DNA of 64,000 nt from an uncultured Bacilli bacterium. GTDB lineage: Bacteria; Bacillota_I; Bacilli_A; RF39; UBA660. Position 1 is the stretch's first letter. Every line of letters begins with the position of its first letter. The stretch covers positions 1 to 64,000 of the forward strand of contig CAKPCB010000003.1 of assembly GCA_934141245.1 (NCBI GenBank). The letters are read 5' to 3'. This document shows, one piece after another, positions 43,559 to 51,349 of the stretch. The notes below the pieces were generated by a model. It was given only the letters and a program-made list of their open reading frames with translations, was not told where the DNA came from and searched no databases. The translations under genes and the position numbers were made by a program.

Positions 43559-45035
43559 AATTCTCTTTATCAATTGGTTTCATTAGTGGAAATAACACCA
43601 CATCCCTAATTGATGGTACATTATAAATTAACATCATTAATCTATCTATTCCAAATCCTAATCCAGATATTGGTGGCATTCCTTGTTCCATTGCTAGTAA
43701 GAAGTCTTCATCTAGATCCATGGTTTCATCATCACCTTGTGCTTTAGCTTTCAATTGATCTTCGAAAGCTGCCCTTTGTTGTGCCGGATTAACTAATTCT
43801 GAATATGCCTTACATAATTCTGTTCCTGCAGCAACAACTTGGAATACATCTATTCTTCTTTGATCCTCATCATTTCTTCTAGCTAGTGGAATTAATAATG
43901 CAGGGTAATTATATATAATTGTTGGCTGAACAATATTTGCTCTTATTTTCTTTTTGTAAACAAAATCTATTATTTGACTCATTGATTTATAGTCTTCTAA
44001 ATCTGCATAACTAAATAATCCTGTTTCAACAATTTTTTGTTTTAATTCACTAGGTTCATCAATACTTAAGAAATCAAATCCTAAAACACTTTCTAATTCT
44101 TCACAGTAATTAATACGATCCCATGAATCTTTTCCAAAATCTAGTACTACATCTTGATATTCAATTTCCGTTGTCCCAACCAATTCCATTAATAATGCTT
44201 TAATAAATCCTGTGTAGAATTTAATATTATCCTCGAAATTCCAATATGATGCATACCATTCTACTTGAGTAAATTCTTGTAAATGTTCTGAATCCATTCC
44301 TTCATTTCTAAAACATTTTGCTACTTCATATACTTTATCAAAACCACCAGCTATACATTGTTTTAGGAAAGTTTCTGGTGCTATTCTTAAGTTACAATCT
44401 AAATCTAGTGCATTATGATGAGTATAAAAAGGTTTTGCACTCGCACCACATACTGCAGTTTGAATGATTGGCGTTTCAACTTGTAAAAATCCATGTTCCC
44501 CTAAATATTTATGTAAGAAATAATAAAATCTACTTCTTCCTAAGAAAATTCTTCTTGATTCTTCATTTGTGATTAAATCAACATATCTTTGACGATATTT
44601 TAATTCTGTATCAACCAATCCATGAAATTTTTCGGGAAGCGGCCTTAGAGCTTTACCTAAAAATTTAAATTCTTTTACTCTTAGTGTTTTTTCGCCTGTT
44701 TGGGTAGTAAATATTTCACCTGTTGCACCTATAAAGTCACCTGAATCTATTTGTTTTTTAAAGAAAGCGTAGTTTTCTTCCCCAACCATATCTATTTTTA
44801 TTTCAAGTTGCATGTCTGCTTCTAAATCTCTTATACGAACAAAGCTTAATTTTCCCATTTTTCTCATGAAAATTATTCTACCTGCAATACTTACATTATC
44901 AATTCCATCATCTAATAATTTTGCATCTTTTAACGCATGTGTTTTTTCAAATCTTTCTGGATATGGATTACATACTTTTTTAATCTCATCCAACTTACTT
45001 CTTCTTACTATTTCTTGCTCTGACAATTCTCTCAT
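43557..45035 (-). CDS. lysS: lysyl-tRNA synthetase, class II
   Basis: A 492-residue class II aminoacyl-tRNA synthetase. The OB-fold anticodon-binding domain (about 50-140) has VSIAGRIIFMRKMGKLSFVRIRD. The catalytic core has motif 1 in FLQVETPIIQ, motif 2 in VYEVAKCFRNEG, and motif 3 in GLGFGIDRLMMLI. The loop after motif 2 reads MDSEHLQEFTQVEWYASYW where most bacteria have RHNPEFT.LE.Y. The segment before it is DLDCNLRIAPETFLKQC, so this belongs to a less common LysRS subgroup. It starts at ATG 45035 after TTGGAGGTTAAT, with its own promoter (TTTACT-17-TATAAT). Confidence 0.95.
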   Translation of the reverse strand: MRELSEQEIVRRSKLDEIKKVCNPYPERFEKTHALKDAKLLDDGIDNVSIAGRIIFMRKMGKLSFVRIRDLEADMQLEIKIDMVGEENYAFFKKQIDSGDFIGATGEIFTTQTGEKTLRVKEFKFLGKALRPLPEKFHGLVDTELKYRQRYVDLITNEESRRIFLGRSRFYYFLHKYLGEHGFLQVETPIIQTAVCGASAKPFYTHHNALDLDCNLRIAPETFLKQCIAGGFDKVYEVAKCFRNEGMDSEHLQEFTQVEWYASYWNFEDNIKFYTGFIKALLMELVGTTEIEYQDVVLDFGKDSWDRINYCEELESVLGFDFLSIDEPSELKQKIVETGLFSYADLEDYKSMSQIIDFVYKKKIRANIVQPTIIYNYPALLIPLARRNDEDQRRIDVFQVVAAGTELCKAYSELVNPAQQRAAFEDQLKAKAQGDDETMDLDEDFLLAMEQGMPPISGLGFGIDRLMMLIYNVPSIRDVVLFPLMKPIDKEN

Positions 45036-45078
45036 ATTAACCTCCAATTATTTAAAGCTTTATCATCAATTTGTTGCT

Positions 45079-45107
45079 ATTATATACTTAATAAAGCACA
45101 AAGTAAA
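45079..45107 (-). promoter_or_regulatory. lysS promoter (TTTACT-17-TATAAT)
   Basis: TTTACT is at 45102-45107 and TATAAT at 45079-45084. No T-box structure is visible in the 45-nt leader. Confidence 0.65.
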
Positions 45108-45122
45108 GTATTAAATTTATAT

Positions 45123-46094
45123 CTATATTTTTGATTTAAACTCTTCCAATATAGTGATTATATCATTAATGTTTGTTGTTTTGTAGACTAAATTTTTAAT
45201 TTCACTTGAGCCCTTTATTCCTTTTAAATACCATGCAATGTGGTTTCGTATCTCAAGAACCGCTAATTTTTCACACTTTTGTTCAGACAAATTTTTAAGA
45301 TGTCTTATCGCCATATCTATACGTTCTGTATCTGTAGGTCCAGGTATTATTATACCTTCATTTAAATATTTATCTAGTTGCTTTATTAACCAAGGATTCC
45401 CTAGTACTCCTCTGCCAATCATTATTGCATCTACTCCAGTTTCTTTAAGCATTCTTTCTGCATCTTTTATTGTTTTAATATCTCCATTACCAATTACTGG
45501 AATACTCACTGCTTCTTTTACTTGTTTTATTATGTTTAAGTCTACTGTACCGCTATATCCTTGTGATCTAGTCCTTCCATGGATACATATAGCACTTGCT
45601 CCCGCTTCTTCACAAATTTTAGCTACCTCAACTGCATTTATGTGATTCATATCCCAACCACTTCTTATTTTAACTGTTACTGGAATATCTACTGCATCTA
45701 CTACTGCTTTTACAATTTCTTTTATTTTTTCTGGATTCTTAAGTAGTGCAGCACCTGCTTGAGATTTTACCGCAACTTTTGGAACTGGACATCCCATATT
45801 TATATCTATAATATCTGGTTTCATATGTTCTTCTATGTATTTTGCGGCTTTTACAAATGATTCCTTATCACTTCCAAATATTTGTTGGGAAATAGGCCTT
45901 TCACTTTCTTCCATATATAGCATATCTATTGTTTTTTTATTATTATAAAAAATTGCTTTATCGCTTACCATTTCTGCATATATTAACCCACAACCCATTT
46001 CTTTTATAATTTTTCTAAAGCTTGAGTTGCATATTCCTGCCATAGGCGCTAAAACTATTTGATTTTTAATTTCTACATCTTTTATTTTCCACAT
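45123..46094 (-). CDS. dusB: tRNA-dihydrouridine synthase
   Basis: A 323-residue FMN enzyme reducing uridines in the tRNA D-loop. It is a TIM barrel with QIVLAPMAGICNSSFRKI at the N-terminus. The catalytic Cys lies in DINMGCPVPKVAVKSQAGAALL. PVTVKIRSGWD, CIHGRTRSQGYSG and VIGNGDIKTIKDA are the FMN-binding loops, and IMIGRGVLGNPWL closes the barrel. The C-terminal helical tRNA-binding domain follows. I start at ATG 46094; GTG 46103 falls in the AAAAGGTGAT ribosome binding site. It follows ftsH after a terminator. Confidence 0.95.
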   Translation of the reverse strand: MWKIKDVEIKNQIVLAPMAGICNSSFRKIIKEMGCGLIYAEMVSDKAIFYNNKKTIDMLYMEESERPISQQIFGSDKESFVKAAKYIEEHMKPDIIDINMGCPVPKVAVKSQAGAALLKNPEKIKEIVKAVVDAVDIPVTVKIRSGWDMNHINAVEVAKICEEAGASAICIHGRTRSQGYSGTVDLNIIKQVKEAVSIPVIGNGDIKTIKDAERMLKETGVDAIMIGRGVLGNPWLIKQLDKYLNEGIIIPGPTDTERIDMAIRHLKNLSEQKCEKLAVLEIRNHIAWYLKGIKGSSEIKNLVYKTTNINDIITILEEFKSKI

Positions 46095-46112
46095 AGTAAT
46101 CACCTTTTGATC

Positions 46113-46141
46113 ATTATAACATTAATAGAAAAAACACACAA
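46113..46141 (-). promoter_or_regulatory. dusB promoter nested in the ftsH terminator
   Basis: TATAAT at 46113-46118 is preceded by TGT (extended -10). TTGTGT at 46136-46141 is 17 bp upstream and lies inside the terminator stem-loop. Confidence 0.6.
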
Positions 46142-46150
46142 ATGTGTGCT
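46128..46150 (-). terminator. terminator after ftsH
   Basis: Stem CACACA/TGTGTG (extended by A-T pairs), then TTTTTT on the minus strand, 4 bp beyond the ftsH stop. Confidence 0.8.
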
Positions 46151-46153
46151 TTA

Positions 46154-48106
46154 TTAATCTTCTTTAGTTGCCTCTAACAACTCTTCACGAGTCATTTTAG
46201 TATAGCCTTTAACTCCTAATTCTTTTGCTTTTTCTCTTAGACTAGTAATAGAAGGTTCATCTTTTTCTTCAGGCATTCTTTTGTGTTCTACTAAATACTC
46301 AATTTGTTCTCTAGTTAAAGTCTCATGTTCTAGTAATGCATTTGCGATTAAGTCTAATAAATCTCTATTCTCTGCAATTACTTTTTCCGTTTTTTTGTAG
46401 CATTTATCAATTATTTTACGCATTTCTATATCTATTTCATGAGCTACTTCATCAGAGAAGTTCTTAGTTTTATTGTAGTCTCTTCCTAAGAATACACCAC
46501 CTTCTTGTTGCTCTAATTGAACTGGTCCTAAATCACTCATACCATATTCAGTAACCATAGCTCTTGCTATTTTTGTTGCCTTTTCAAAGTCATTGTGTGC
46601 TCCAGTTGTAACTTCTTTAAATACTTGTTCTTCGGCAACTCTTCCTCCAAGTAATCCACTTATTGTTTCTAATAACTCTTTCTTTGTTTCTAAGAATGTT
46701 TCTTCTTTTGGTAACATTAAGTTATATCCACCTGCAGTACCCCTTGGTATAATAGTAATTTTTTGAACTTCGTTTGCTCCATCCAATTTAATTCCTACTA
46801 CAGCATGACCTGCTTCATGGTATGCAACAACTTTCTTTTCATGTTCAGTATATTTTTTAGACTTTTTAGCTGGTCCCATTAATACCCTATCGTGTGCCTC
46901 ATCTATTTCAGTCATTGTTATAGCACTTTTATTTCTTCTTACAGCTAGAAGGGCAGCTTCATTTAATAAATTTTCTAGATCAGCGCCACTAAATCCAACT
47001 GTACGTTTTGCAATATTGTTTAATTTCACATTTGGTGCAAAAATCTTGTTTTTAGCATGAACAGCAAGTATTTCTTCTCTGCCTTTAACATCTGGTAAAT
47101 TAACGGTTACCTGTCTGTCAAATCTTCCTGGCCTTAACAACGCTGGATCTAATACATCTGCTCTATTTGTTGCAGCAATTATTATTATTCCTTCATTTGC
47201 TCCAAATCCATCCATTTCTGTTAATAATTGGTTTAGAGTTTGTTCTCTTTCATCATGCCCTCCGCCAAGACCTGTTCCTCTTTGACGACCTACTGCATCT
47301 ATTTCATCTATAAATATTAGACATGGTGCATTATGTTTAGCCTGTTTAAACATATCACGTACACGACTTGCTCCAACACCAACAAATAGTTCTACGAAAT
47401 CAGAACCACTTATATAATAGAATGGTACATTTGCTTCTCCAGCAACTGCTTTAGCAAGTAATGTTTTACCTGTTCCGGGAGGACCTACTAAAAGTACCCC
47501 TTTTGGAATTCTTGCTCCTAATTTCTGAAATTTTTTAGGGTTTTTCAAAAAGTCAATTAACTCTTGTACTTCTTCTTTTTCTTCTTTTAATCCAGCAACA
47601 TCTTTGAATGTTGTTTTATTATTATCTGATGATAACCTAGCTCTACTTTTACCAAAATCCATTGATTTACCAGCACCACTAACTTGCTTAGAAAAAAACC
47701 AAAACAAACCACCACCAACTAATACTATTGGCAGTATATTAGCAAGAACCCATAAAAGCTTGCTTGATCCAGGATCATCTTTTGTAGTTATTTTAAAATT
47801 CAACTTATTCTGATCTGAATTCAAAATTTGCTTCATAACCGTGTCAGTCATTGGAATTTTAAAATAAAATGATTCATTTTCACCATACGTTTTAAGTCTT
47901 CCAGAAATCTCATAAACTCCTGACGTTGAATTAGGAACTATCACAATTTCTGAAACATTATTTTTTTCAATCTCACTTAAGAAATCGCCATAATTTATAT
48001 TGTTAATATTCTGTCTTTTATATACGGCAACATAGTATATTCCAATCATTAAAAGAATTAAAAATATATATGATGCAAGATTCTTTTTTATTGTTTTTTT
48101 ATTCAT
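46154..48106 (-). CDS. ftsH: ATP-dependent zinc metalloprotease FtsH
   Basis: A 650-residue membrane-anchored AAA+ protease. TM1 (ASYIFLILLMIGIYYVAVY) and TM2 (LWVLANILPIVLVGGGLFWFF) flank an extracytoplasmic domain. The AAA module has Walker A VGPPGTGKT (207-215), IFIDEIDAVGRQRG and the second region of homology (TNRADVLDPALLRPGRFDRQ). The protease has zinc ligands in HEAGH (430-434). The end carries an unusual tail (about 620-648, ITSLREKAKELGVKGYTKMTREELLEA) that reads like a Rho-N/SAP-type helix-extended-loop-helix domain. It sits in the Bacillus order divIC…tilS-ftsH (hpt is absent). Confidence 0.97.
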   Translation of the reverse strand: MNKKTIKKNLASYIFLILLMIGIYYVAVYKRQNINNINYGDFLSEIEKNNVSEIVIVPNSTSGVYEISGRLKTYGENESFYFKIPMTDTVMKQILNSDQNKLNFKITTKDDPGSSKLLWVLANILPIVLVGGGLFWFFSKQVSGAGKSMDFGKSRARLSSDNNKTTFKDVAGLKEEKEEVQELIDFLKNPKKFQKLGARIPKGVLLVGPPGTGKTLLAKAVAGEANVPFYYISGSDFVELFVGVGASRVRDMFKQAKHNAPCLIFIDEIDAVGRQRGTGLGGGHDEREQTLNQLLTEMDGFGANEGIIIIAATNRADVLDPALLRPGRFDRQVTVNLPDVKGREEILAVHAKNKIFAPNVKLNNIAKRTVGFSGADLENLLNEAALLAVRRNKSAITMTEIDEAHDRVLMGPAKKSKKYTEHEKKVVAYHEAGHAVVGIKLDGANEVQKITIIPRGTAGGYNLMLPKEETFLETKKELLETISGLLGGRVAEEQVFKEVTTGAHNDFEKATKIARAMVTEYGMSDLGPVQLEQQEGGVFLGRDYNKTKNFSDEVAHEIDIEMRKIIDKCYKKTEKVIAENRDLLDLIANALLEHETLTREQIEYLVEHKRMPEEKDEPSITSLREKAKELGVKGYTKMTREELLEATKED

Positions 48107-48119
48107 ATTTTTCTCCTTT

Positions 48120-49448
48120 TTATATATATTTAAATATTATATCACATTTTTCATTTATTGACTTAGTGAACTTTGATTTTTTTATTCCTGGAATCCATAT
48201 AACATTTTCTTTGGAATCTACAACTATTGGCCATTTATCTCTTTCACCAATCGGTATCTTAGCATCAATAAATATGTCTTTTATTTTTTTGCTACCGTTT
48301 GTTTTTCTTAGCTTCATTCTGTCACCAATTCTTCTTGTTCTAACATGCAATGGAAAAGAAATATCATCATATTTTAATCTGCAAATATTATTGCTGTTGC
48401 TTTCACATTTATCTATTTTTTCTATAACATGACTATTTGGAAGTTTACAATAGTCGCTTAATTCAATTTCATATTCACAAATTTCATTAATTTTTGGTTT
48501 TATTTCTAATACATTATAAGCTTTTGTTACAATTATATCATTTGGAAGTGAAACAGTTGCATTAGATTTTTTAGAATTTATTAATTCAAATATAAGTGAA
48601 ATATGTGAATCATTTATTAGTACTAAATCATCACTATAGCATTCTTCAAGCATTATACTAATTATTCTTTTCTGAATTATAAAGTCTAAATTTTTAAATT
48701 TTTCTATATCTAGCTTATTGTTTTTATAAACTTCTTTTACTATACTAGCTGTTTCTTTTTCAATATATGCATCATATTCATATATTAAATTACTAAATTT
48801 TAGAAATTTTTGATGCACATTTTTGTCTTCTGACTTTAAAAACGGCAATACAACCCTTCTATATCTATTTCTTGTATATTTATCCTTAAAATTAGACTTA
48901 TCAATTACATATGGAATGGCGTTTTCATCATCATATGCTTTCAATTGTTCTTTAGTAACAAAGATGAGTGGTCTTACAATCTTATAACTACCTTTGCTTA
49001 TAATTGATGCAAATCCTCCATAACCTTTAAATGAAGTGCCTCTAACTATTCTCATTAATATTGTTTCCATTAAATCATCAGCATGATGAGCAGTCATTAA
49101 ATAATTTGCATTATATTTCTTTGCAATTTTATCAAAAAAGTTATATCGTATTGTTCTTGATTCATTATGAAAATTATCATCACCATATTTTTCGATTTTC
49201 ATATGCTCAAATGGTATATCATTTTTATCACAATATCCTTTTAAAAACTTTTCTTCATCATCGCTTTCTACTCTAACATTATGATTTACATGTGCACAAA
49301 CAATTTTAAATCCAATATTTTTTCTTAATTTTAATAGTATATCAGTAAGTGCCATTGAATCTGGTCCACCTGAATTACCAATTACTATAATATCTTCTTT
49401 ATTAAGTTTTAGTTTATTAATTAAAAAGTCAATAATTTTATCCACCAT
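48120..49448 (-). CDS. tilS: tRNA(Ile)-lysidine synthetase
   Basis: A 442-residue enzyme that converts C34 of tRNA-Ile2 to lysidine, so that AUA is read as Ile. The PP-loop IVIGNSGGPDSMALTD is at about 20-35; the first position, usually Ala/Ser, is Asn. VCAHVNHNVR, YNFFDKIAKKY and LMTAHHADDLMETILMRI are the family blocks. The C-terminal TilS domains include FPLHVRTRRIGDRMKLRKTNGSKKIKDIF. The RBS is AGGTGAT. It lies 13 bp before ftsH and is probably co-transcribed with it. Confidence 0.96.
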   Translation of the reverse strand: MVDKIIDFLINKLKLNKEDIIVIGNSGGPDSMALTDILLKLRKNIGFKIVCAHVNHNVRVESDDEEKFLKGYCDKNDIPFEHMKIEKYGDDNFHNESRTIRYNFFDKIAKKYNANYLMTAHHADDLMETILMRIVRGTSFKGYGGFASIISKGSYKIVRPLIFVTKEQLKAYDDENAIPYVIDKSNFKDKYTRNRYRRVVLPFLKSEDKNVHQKFLKFSNLIYEYDAYIEKETASIVKEVYKNNKLDIEKFKNLDFIIQKRIISIMLEECYSDDLVLINDSHISLIFELINSKKSNATVSLPNDIIVTKAYNVLEIKPKINEICEYEIELSDYCKLPNSHVIEKIDKCESNSNNICRLKYDDISFPLHVRTRRIGDRMKLRKTNGSKKIKDIFIDAKIPIGERDKWPIVVDSKENVIWIPGIKKSKFTKSINEKCDIIFKYI

Positions 49449-49465
49449 TTATCACCTGTTCAAAT

Positions 49466-49494
49466 ATTCTACATCAATAATTTTGTCGTTTCAA
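49466..49494 (-). promoter_or_regulatory. tilS-ftsH promoter (TTGAAA-17-TAGAAT)
   Basis: TTGAAA is at 49489-49494, right by the divIC stop, and TAGAAT at 49466-49471. Confidence 0.65.
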
Positions 49495-49495
49495 G

Positions 49496-49807
49496 TTATT
49501 TCTTAGGAATTCTTATTATATATTCATCGTTTTTAGAATAGAAATATTTTTCTCTTAAATACCTTCCAACATATTCTGGATCTTGCATTTTTTCAACATC
49601 TATTGATAATTCTTGTTCCTTTTCTTTCATTTTTACCAATTTCTGTTCCAATTCCTTTTTTTCTTTGTATTTTGCATAGATTTGTGTCCATATTTTAGAA
49701 ATACTCAAAATTATAGTAATTGTAATAACAATGCAGGTAATACCAAAAAACAAAAAACGTAATGCGCTTTTTTTGGCTTTTTGTTTTTTTATTTTTTTCT
49801 TTACCAT
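49496..49807 (-). CDS. divIC: septum formation initiator, DivIC/FtsB family
   Basis: A 103-residue bitopic division protein. A Lys-rich cytoplasmic N-terminus (MVKKKIKKQKAKKSA) is followed by one TM (LFFGITCIVITITIILSI). Then comes a coiled coil (YKEKKELEQKLVKMKEKEQELSIDVEKM) and the DPEYVGRYLREKYFYSKNDE tail typical of DivIC/FtsB, which links to FtsL and DivIB at the septum. An extended -10 (TGATATAAT, ending at 49832) lies upstream. Position next to tilS and ftsH is as in Bacillus. Confidence 0.9.
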   Translation of the reverse strand: MVKKKIKKQKAKKSALRFLFFGITCIVITITIILSISKIWTQIYAKYKEKKELEQKLVKMKEKEQELSIDVEKMQDPEYVGRYLREKYFYSKNDEYIIRIPKK

Positions 49808-49901
49808 TTTTCATCACACCTTACCAAGTATATTATATCACTTTATTTTTTTCTATAATAGTATATTGTTGATTTTTAAAATAAATTTTACATTTTTATC
49901 A

Positions 49902-50057
49902 TTATATTTTCACATTTGTACATATAATTTCACTTATAATCTTAAACTTTTTGTGATTCATATATCTTCTAAAAATGAAAACAATATGATATTGACAATC
50001 ATATTTAGTATGAGATAATTGGCTCTCATCTATATTTGATTTTCTTTTTTGAAACAT
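49902..50057 (-). pseudogene. IS200/IS605 TnpA transposase remnant
   Basis: From ATG 50057 the minus strand encodes 51 residues beginning MFQKRKSNIDES and continuing LSHTKYDCQYHIVF. This is the unmistakable N-terminus of Y1 (IS200) transposases (compare LSHTxWNCKYHIVFxPK). After VF the similarity is lost (IFRRYMNHKKFK…) and a stop comes at 49902. The HUH motif region is disrupted and the catalytic Tyr helix is missing. The start codon and ribosome binding site lie within a 21-bp inverted repeat. It is a dead insertion between rpsR and divIC; no right end was recognised. Confidence 0.7.
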
Positions 50058-50126
50058 AATAACCTCCTTCTGCTATAATGAAAGATGTTTCGTCAATCAA
50101 ATAAACAGAAGGAGGTTATTATGTTT
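50052..50126 (-). repeat. 21-bp perfect inverted repeat occluding the tnpA RBS and start
   Basis: 50052-50072 and 50106-50126 are exact reverse complements with a 33-nt loop. Each arm contains GGAGGTTATTATG or its complement, so in tnpA mRNA the ribosome binding site and AUG would be fully paired. IS200 elements are known to repress translation with a 5'-UTR hairpin over the Shine-Dalgarno. On the plus strand the same symmetry creates a 9-codon ATG…TAG frame, and a TATAAT lies in the loop (50074-50079). Confidence 0.8.
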
Positions 50127-50156
50127 TTACTGAACACTTTCGCTTTTTAGATTTCT

Positions 50157-50202
50157 CACCTGCATGGCAGGTGGTTTTAAATGGAAAACTGATGTTTTCC
50201 AT
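50157..50202. mobile_element. probable left-end hairpins of the IS200 remnant
   Basis: CACCTGC-ATG-GCAGGTG (50157-50173) is a 7-bp stem with a 3-nt loop, like the subterminal hairpins recognised by TnpA. ATGGAAAAC-tgat-GTTTTCCAT (50181-50202) is a second one next to it. Exact element ends cannot be fixed. Confidence 0.5.
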
Positions 50203-50235
50203 AATAAAAACTATTAACATTTCTGCTAATAGTTT
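50201..50235 (-). terminator. terminator after rpsR
   Basis: Stem AAACTATTA/TAATAGTTT (50208-50216, 50227-50235) followed by TTATTA on the minus strand, 6 bp after the rpsR stop. Confidence 0.75.
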
Positions 50236-50240
50236 ATTTC

Positions 50241-50456
50241 TTAGTCTGTAAATGGTAGCAATGCAATTGCACGTGCTCTTTTAATTTGCTCTGCAACTAT
50301 TCTTTGATGCTTTGCACAAGTTCCAGTAACTCTACGTGGTAAAATTTTACCTCTTTCATTGATATATTTTTTTAATACATCAACATCTTTATAGTCAACT
50401 GGTTTTCCAGAACACATATAACAAACTTTTTTCTTTTTTCTATAAAATTCTGCCAT
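50241..50456 (-). CDS. rpsR: 30S ribosomal protein S18
   Basis: A 71-residue protein that pairs with S6 on the platform of the small subunit. It is the zinc-binding (C+) form: CYMCSGKPVDYKDVDVLKKY begins with CxxC, and a third Cys is in TGTCAKHQR. ILPRRVTG and QIKRARAIALLPF are the rRNA-binding segments. It lies 15 bp after ssb in the standard rpsF-ssb-rpsR operon. Confidence 0.98.
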   Translation of the reverse strand: MAEFYRKKKKVCYMCSGKPVDYKDVDVLKKYINERGKILPRRVTGTCAKHQRIVAEQIKRARAIALLPFTD

Positions 50457-50471
50457 TTTATTCCCTCCTCT

Positions 50472-50930
50472 TTAGAATGGTAATTCATCATCATTAATTT
50501 CGATACTAGAACCAAAATCTGCGAAAGGATCAGATTTTGCATCTGAACTTGCACTATCTGAAAATGAACTAGGAGTTACTTCTGAAGTTTCTTGCTTGAT
50601 ACTATCCCTTCCATTTTTAGTATCTAAAAATTGTACATTATCAGCAACAACCTCAGTTATATACCTTTTTTTGCCATCTTCACCATCATAGCTTCTTGTT
50701 TGAAGTCTACCATCTATGGCAACTTGACTACCTTGTGTTAAATAATTCTTAACATTTTCAGCTTGCTTTCTCCAAACAACAATATTTATAAAGTCAGCTT
50801 CTCTTTCTCCTGATTGATTTGTAAAATTTCTATTAACAGCTAAAGAAAAAGTAGCTACTGGTAAATTAGTACCAGTATATCGTAATTCTGGGTCTCTAGT
50901 TAATCTTCCTATTAAAAACACTTTATTCAT
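50472..50930 (-). CDS. ssb: single-stranded DNA-binding protein
   Basis: A 152-residue SSB. The OB fold is MNKVFLIGRLTRDPELRYT … VATFSLAVNR … DFINIVVWRKQAENVKNYL … VAIDGRLQTRSYDG. A Ser/Asp-rich linker follows, then the acidic tip DDELPF, the docking site for repair and replication proteins. It lies between rpsF and rpsR. Confidence 0.98.
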   Translation of the reverse strand: MNKVFLIGRLTRDPELRYTGTNLPVATFSLAVNRNFTNQSGEREADFINIVVWRKQAENVKNYLTQGSQVAIDGRLQTRSYDGEDGKKRYITEVVADNVQFLDTKNGRDSIKQETSEVTPSSFSDSASSDAKSDPFADFGSSIEINDDELPF

Positions 50931-50940
50931 AAAGTACCTC

Positions 50941-51234
50941 TTATCTTTCGTCAGTTTTTACAATCAAATGACGAATAATATTTTCATTAATTAATGCAAC
51001 ACGATCAAACTCTTTTACTGCATCATCATTCTCAGATTCGATTACATATAAAAAGTAATATCCTGTTTTATACTTATTAATTTCGTAAGCTAGTTCTCTT
51101 TGACCCATTGCTGTTTCTTCTAATATTGTTGCATTATTACTAACTAGTAATTCTTTCATTGAGTTTGCAACTTCAGCAATGTTAGCTTCTTCTAAATCAG
51201 GTTTAACAATAAACATAATTTCATATTTTCTCAT
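50941..51234 (-). CDS. rpsF: 30S ribosomal protein S6
   Basis: A 97-residue ferredoxin-like ribosomal protein. MRKYEIMFIVKPDLEEA opens the first strand, RELAYEINKYKTGYYFLYVIE the central part, and INENIIRHLIVKTDE the end. I start at ATG 51234, because GTG 51243 is inside GGAGGTG. It heads the rpsF-ssb-rpsR operon, with a structured leader and a promoter nested in the ychF terminator. Confidence 0.97.
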   Translation of the reverse strand: MRKYEIMFIVKPDLEEANIAEVANSMKELLVSNNATILEETAMGQRELAYEINKYKTGYYFLYVIESENDDAVKEFDRVALINENIIRHLIVKTDER

Positions 51235-51243
51235 TTTTTGCAC

Positions 51244-51300
51244 CTCCTTTTGGACTTATGGTTTCATTCATTATGAAACAAGGAGTACCTAAATACTCGT
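51244..51300 (-). promoter_or_regulatory. structured rpsF leader, possible S6:S18 regulatory element
   Basis: Two successive hairpins lie between the promoter and RBS: GAGTA-tttagg-TACTC and GTTTCA-taatgaa-TGAAAC. S6:S18 leaders are known at this site in many bacteria, but I cannot verify the consensus. Confidence 0.4.
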
Positions 51301-51304
51301 TAGT

Positions 51305-51333
51305 ACTATATCAAAAAAAAGATACTTTGTAAA
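51305..51333 (-). promoter_or_regulatory. rpsF promoter (TTTACA-17-TATAGT) inside the ychF terminator
   Basis: TTTACA at 51328-51333 falls in the loop side of the ychF terminator; TATAGT at 51305-51310 follows the U-run. Confidence 0.65.
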
Positions 51334-51341
51334 GCATCTTT
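51311..51341 (-). terminator. terminator after ychF
   Basis: Stem AAAGATGCTTT/AAAGTATCTTT followed by TTTTT on the minus strand, 9 bp past the ychF stop. Confidence 0.8.
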
Positions 51342-51349
51342 ATTCTTTT

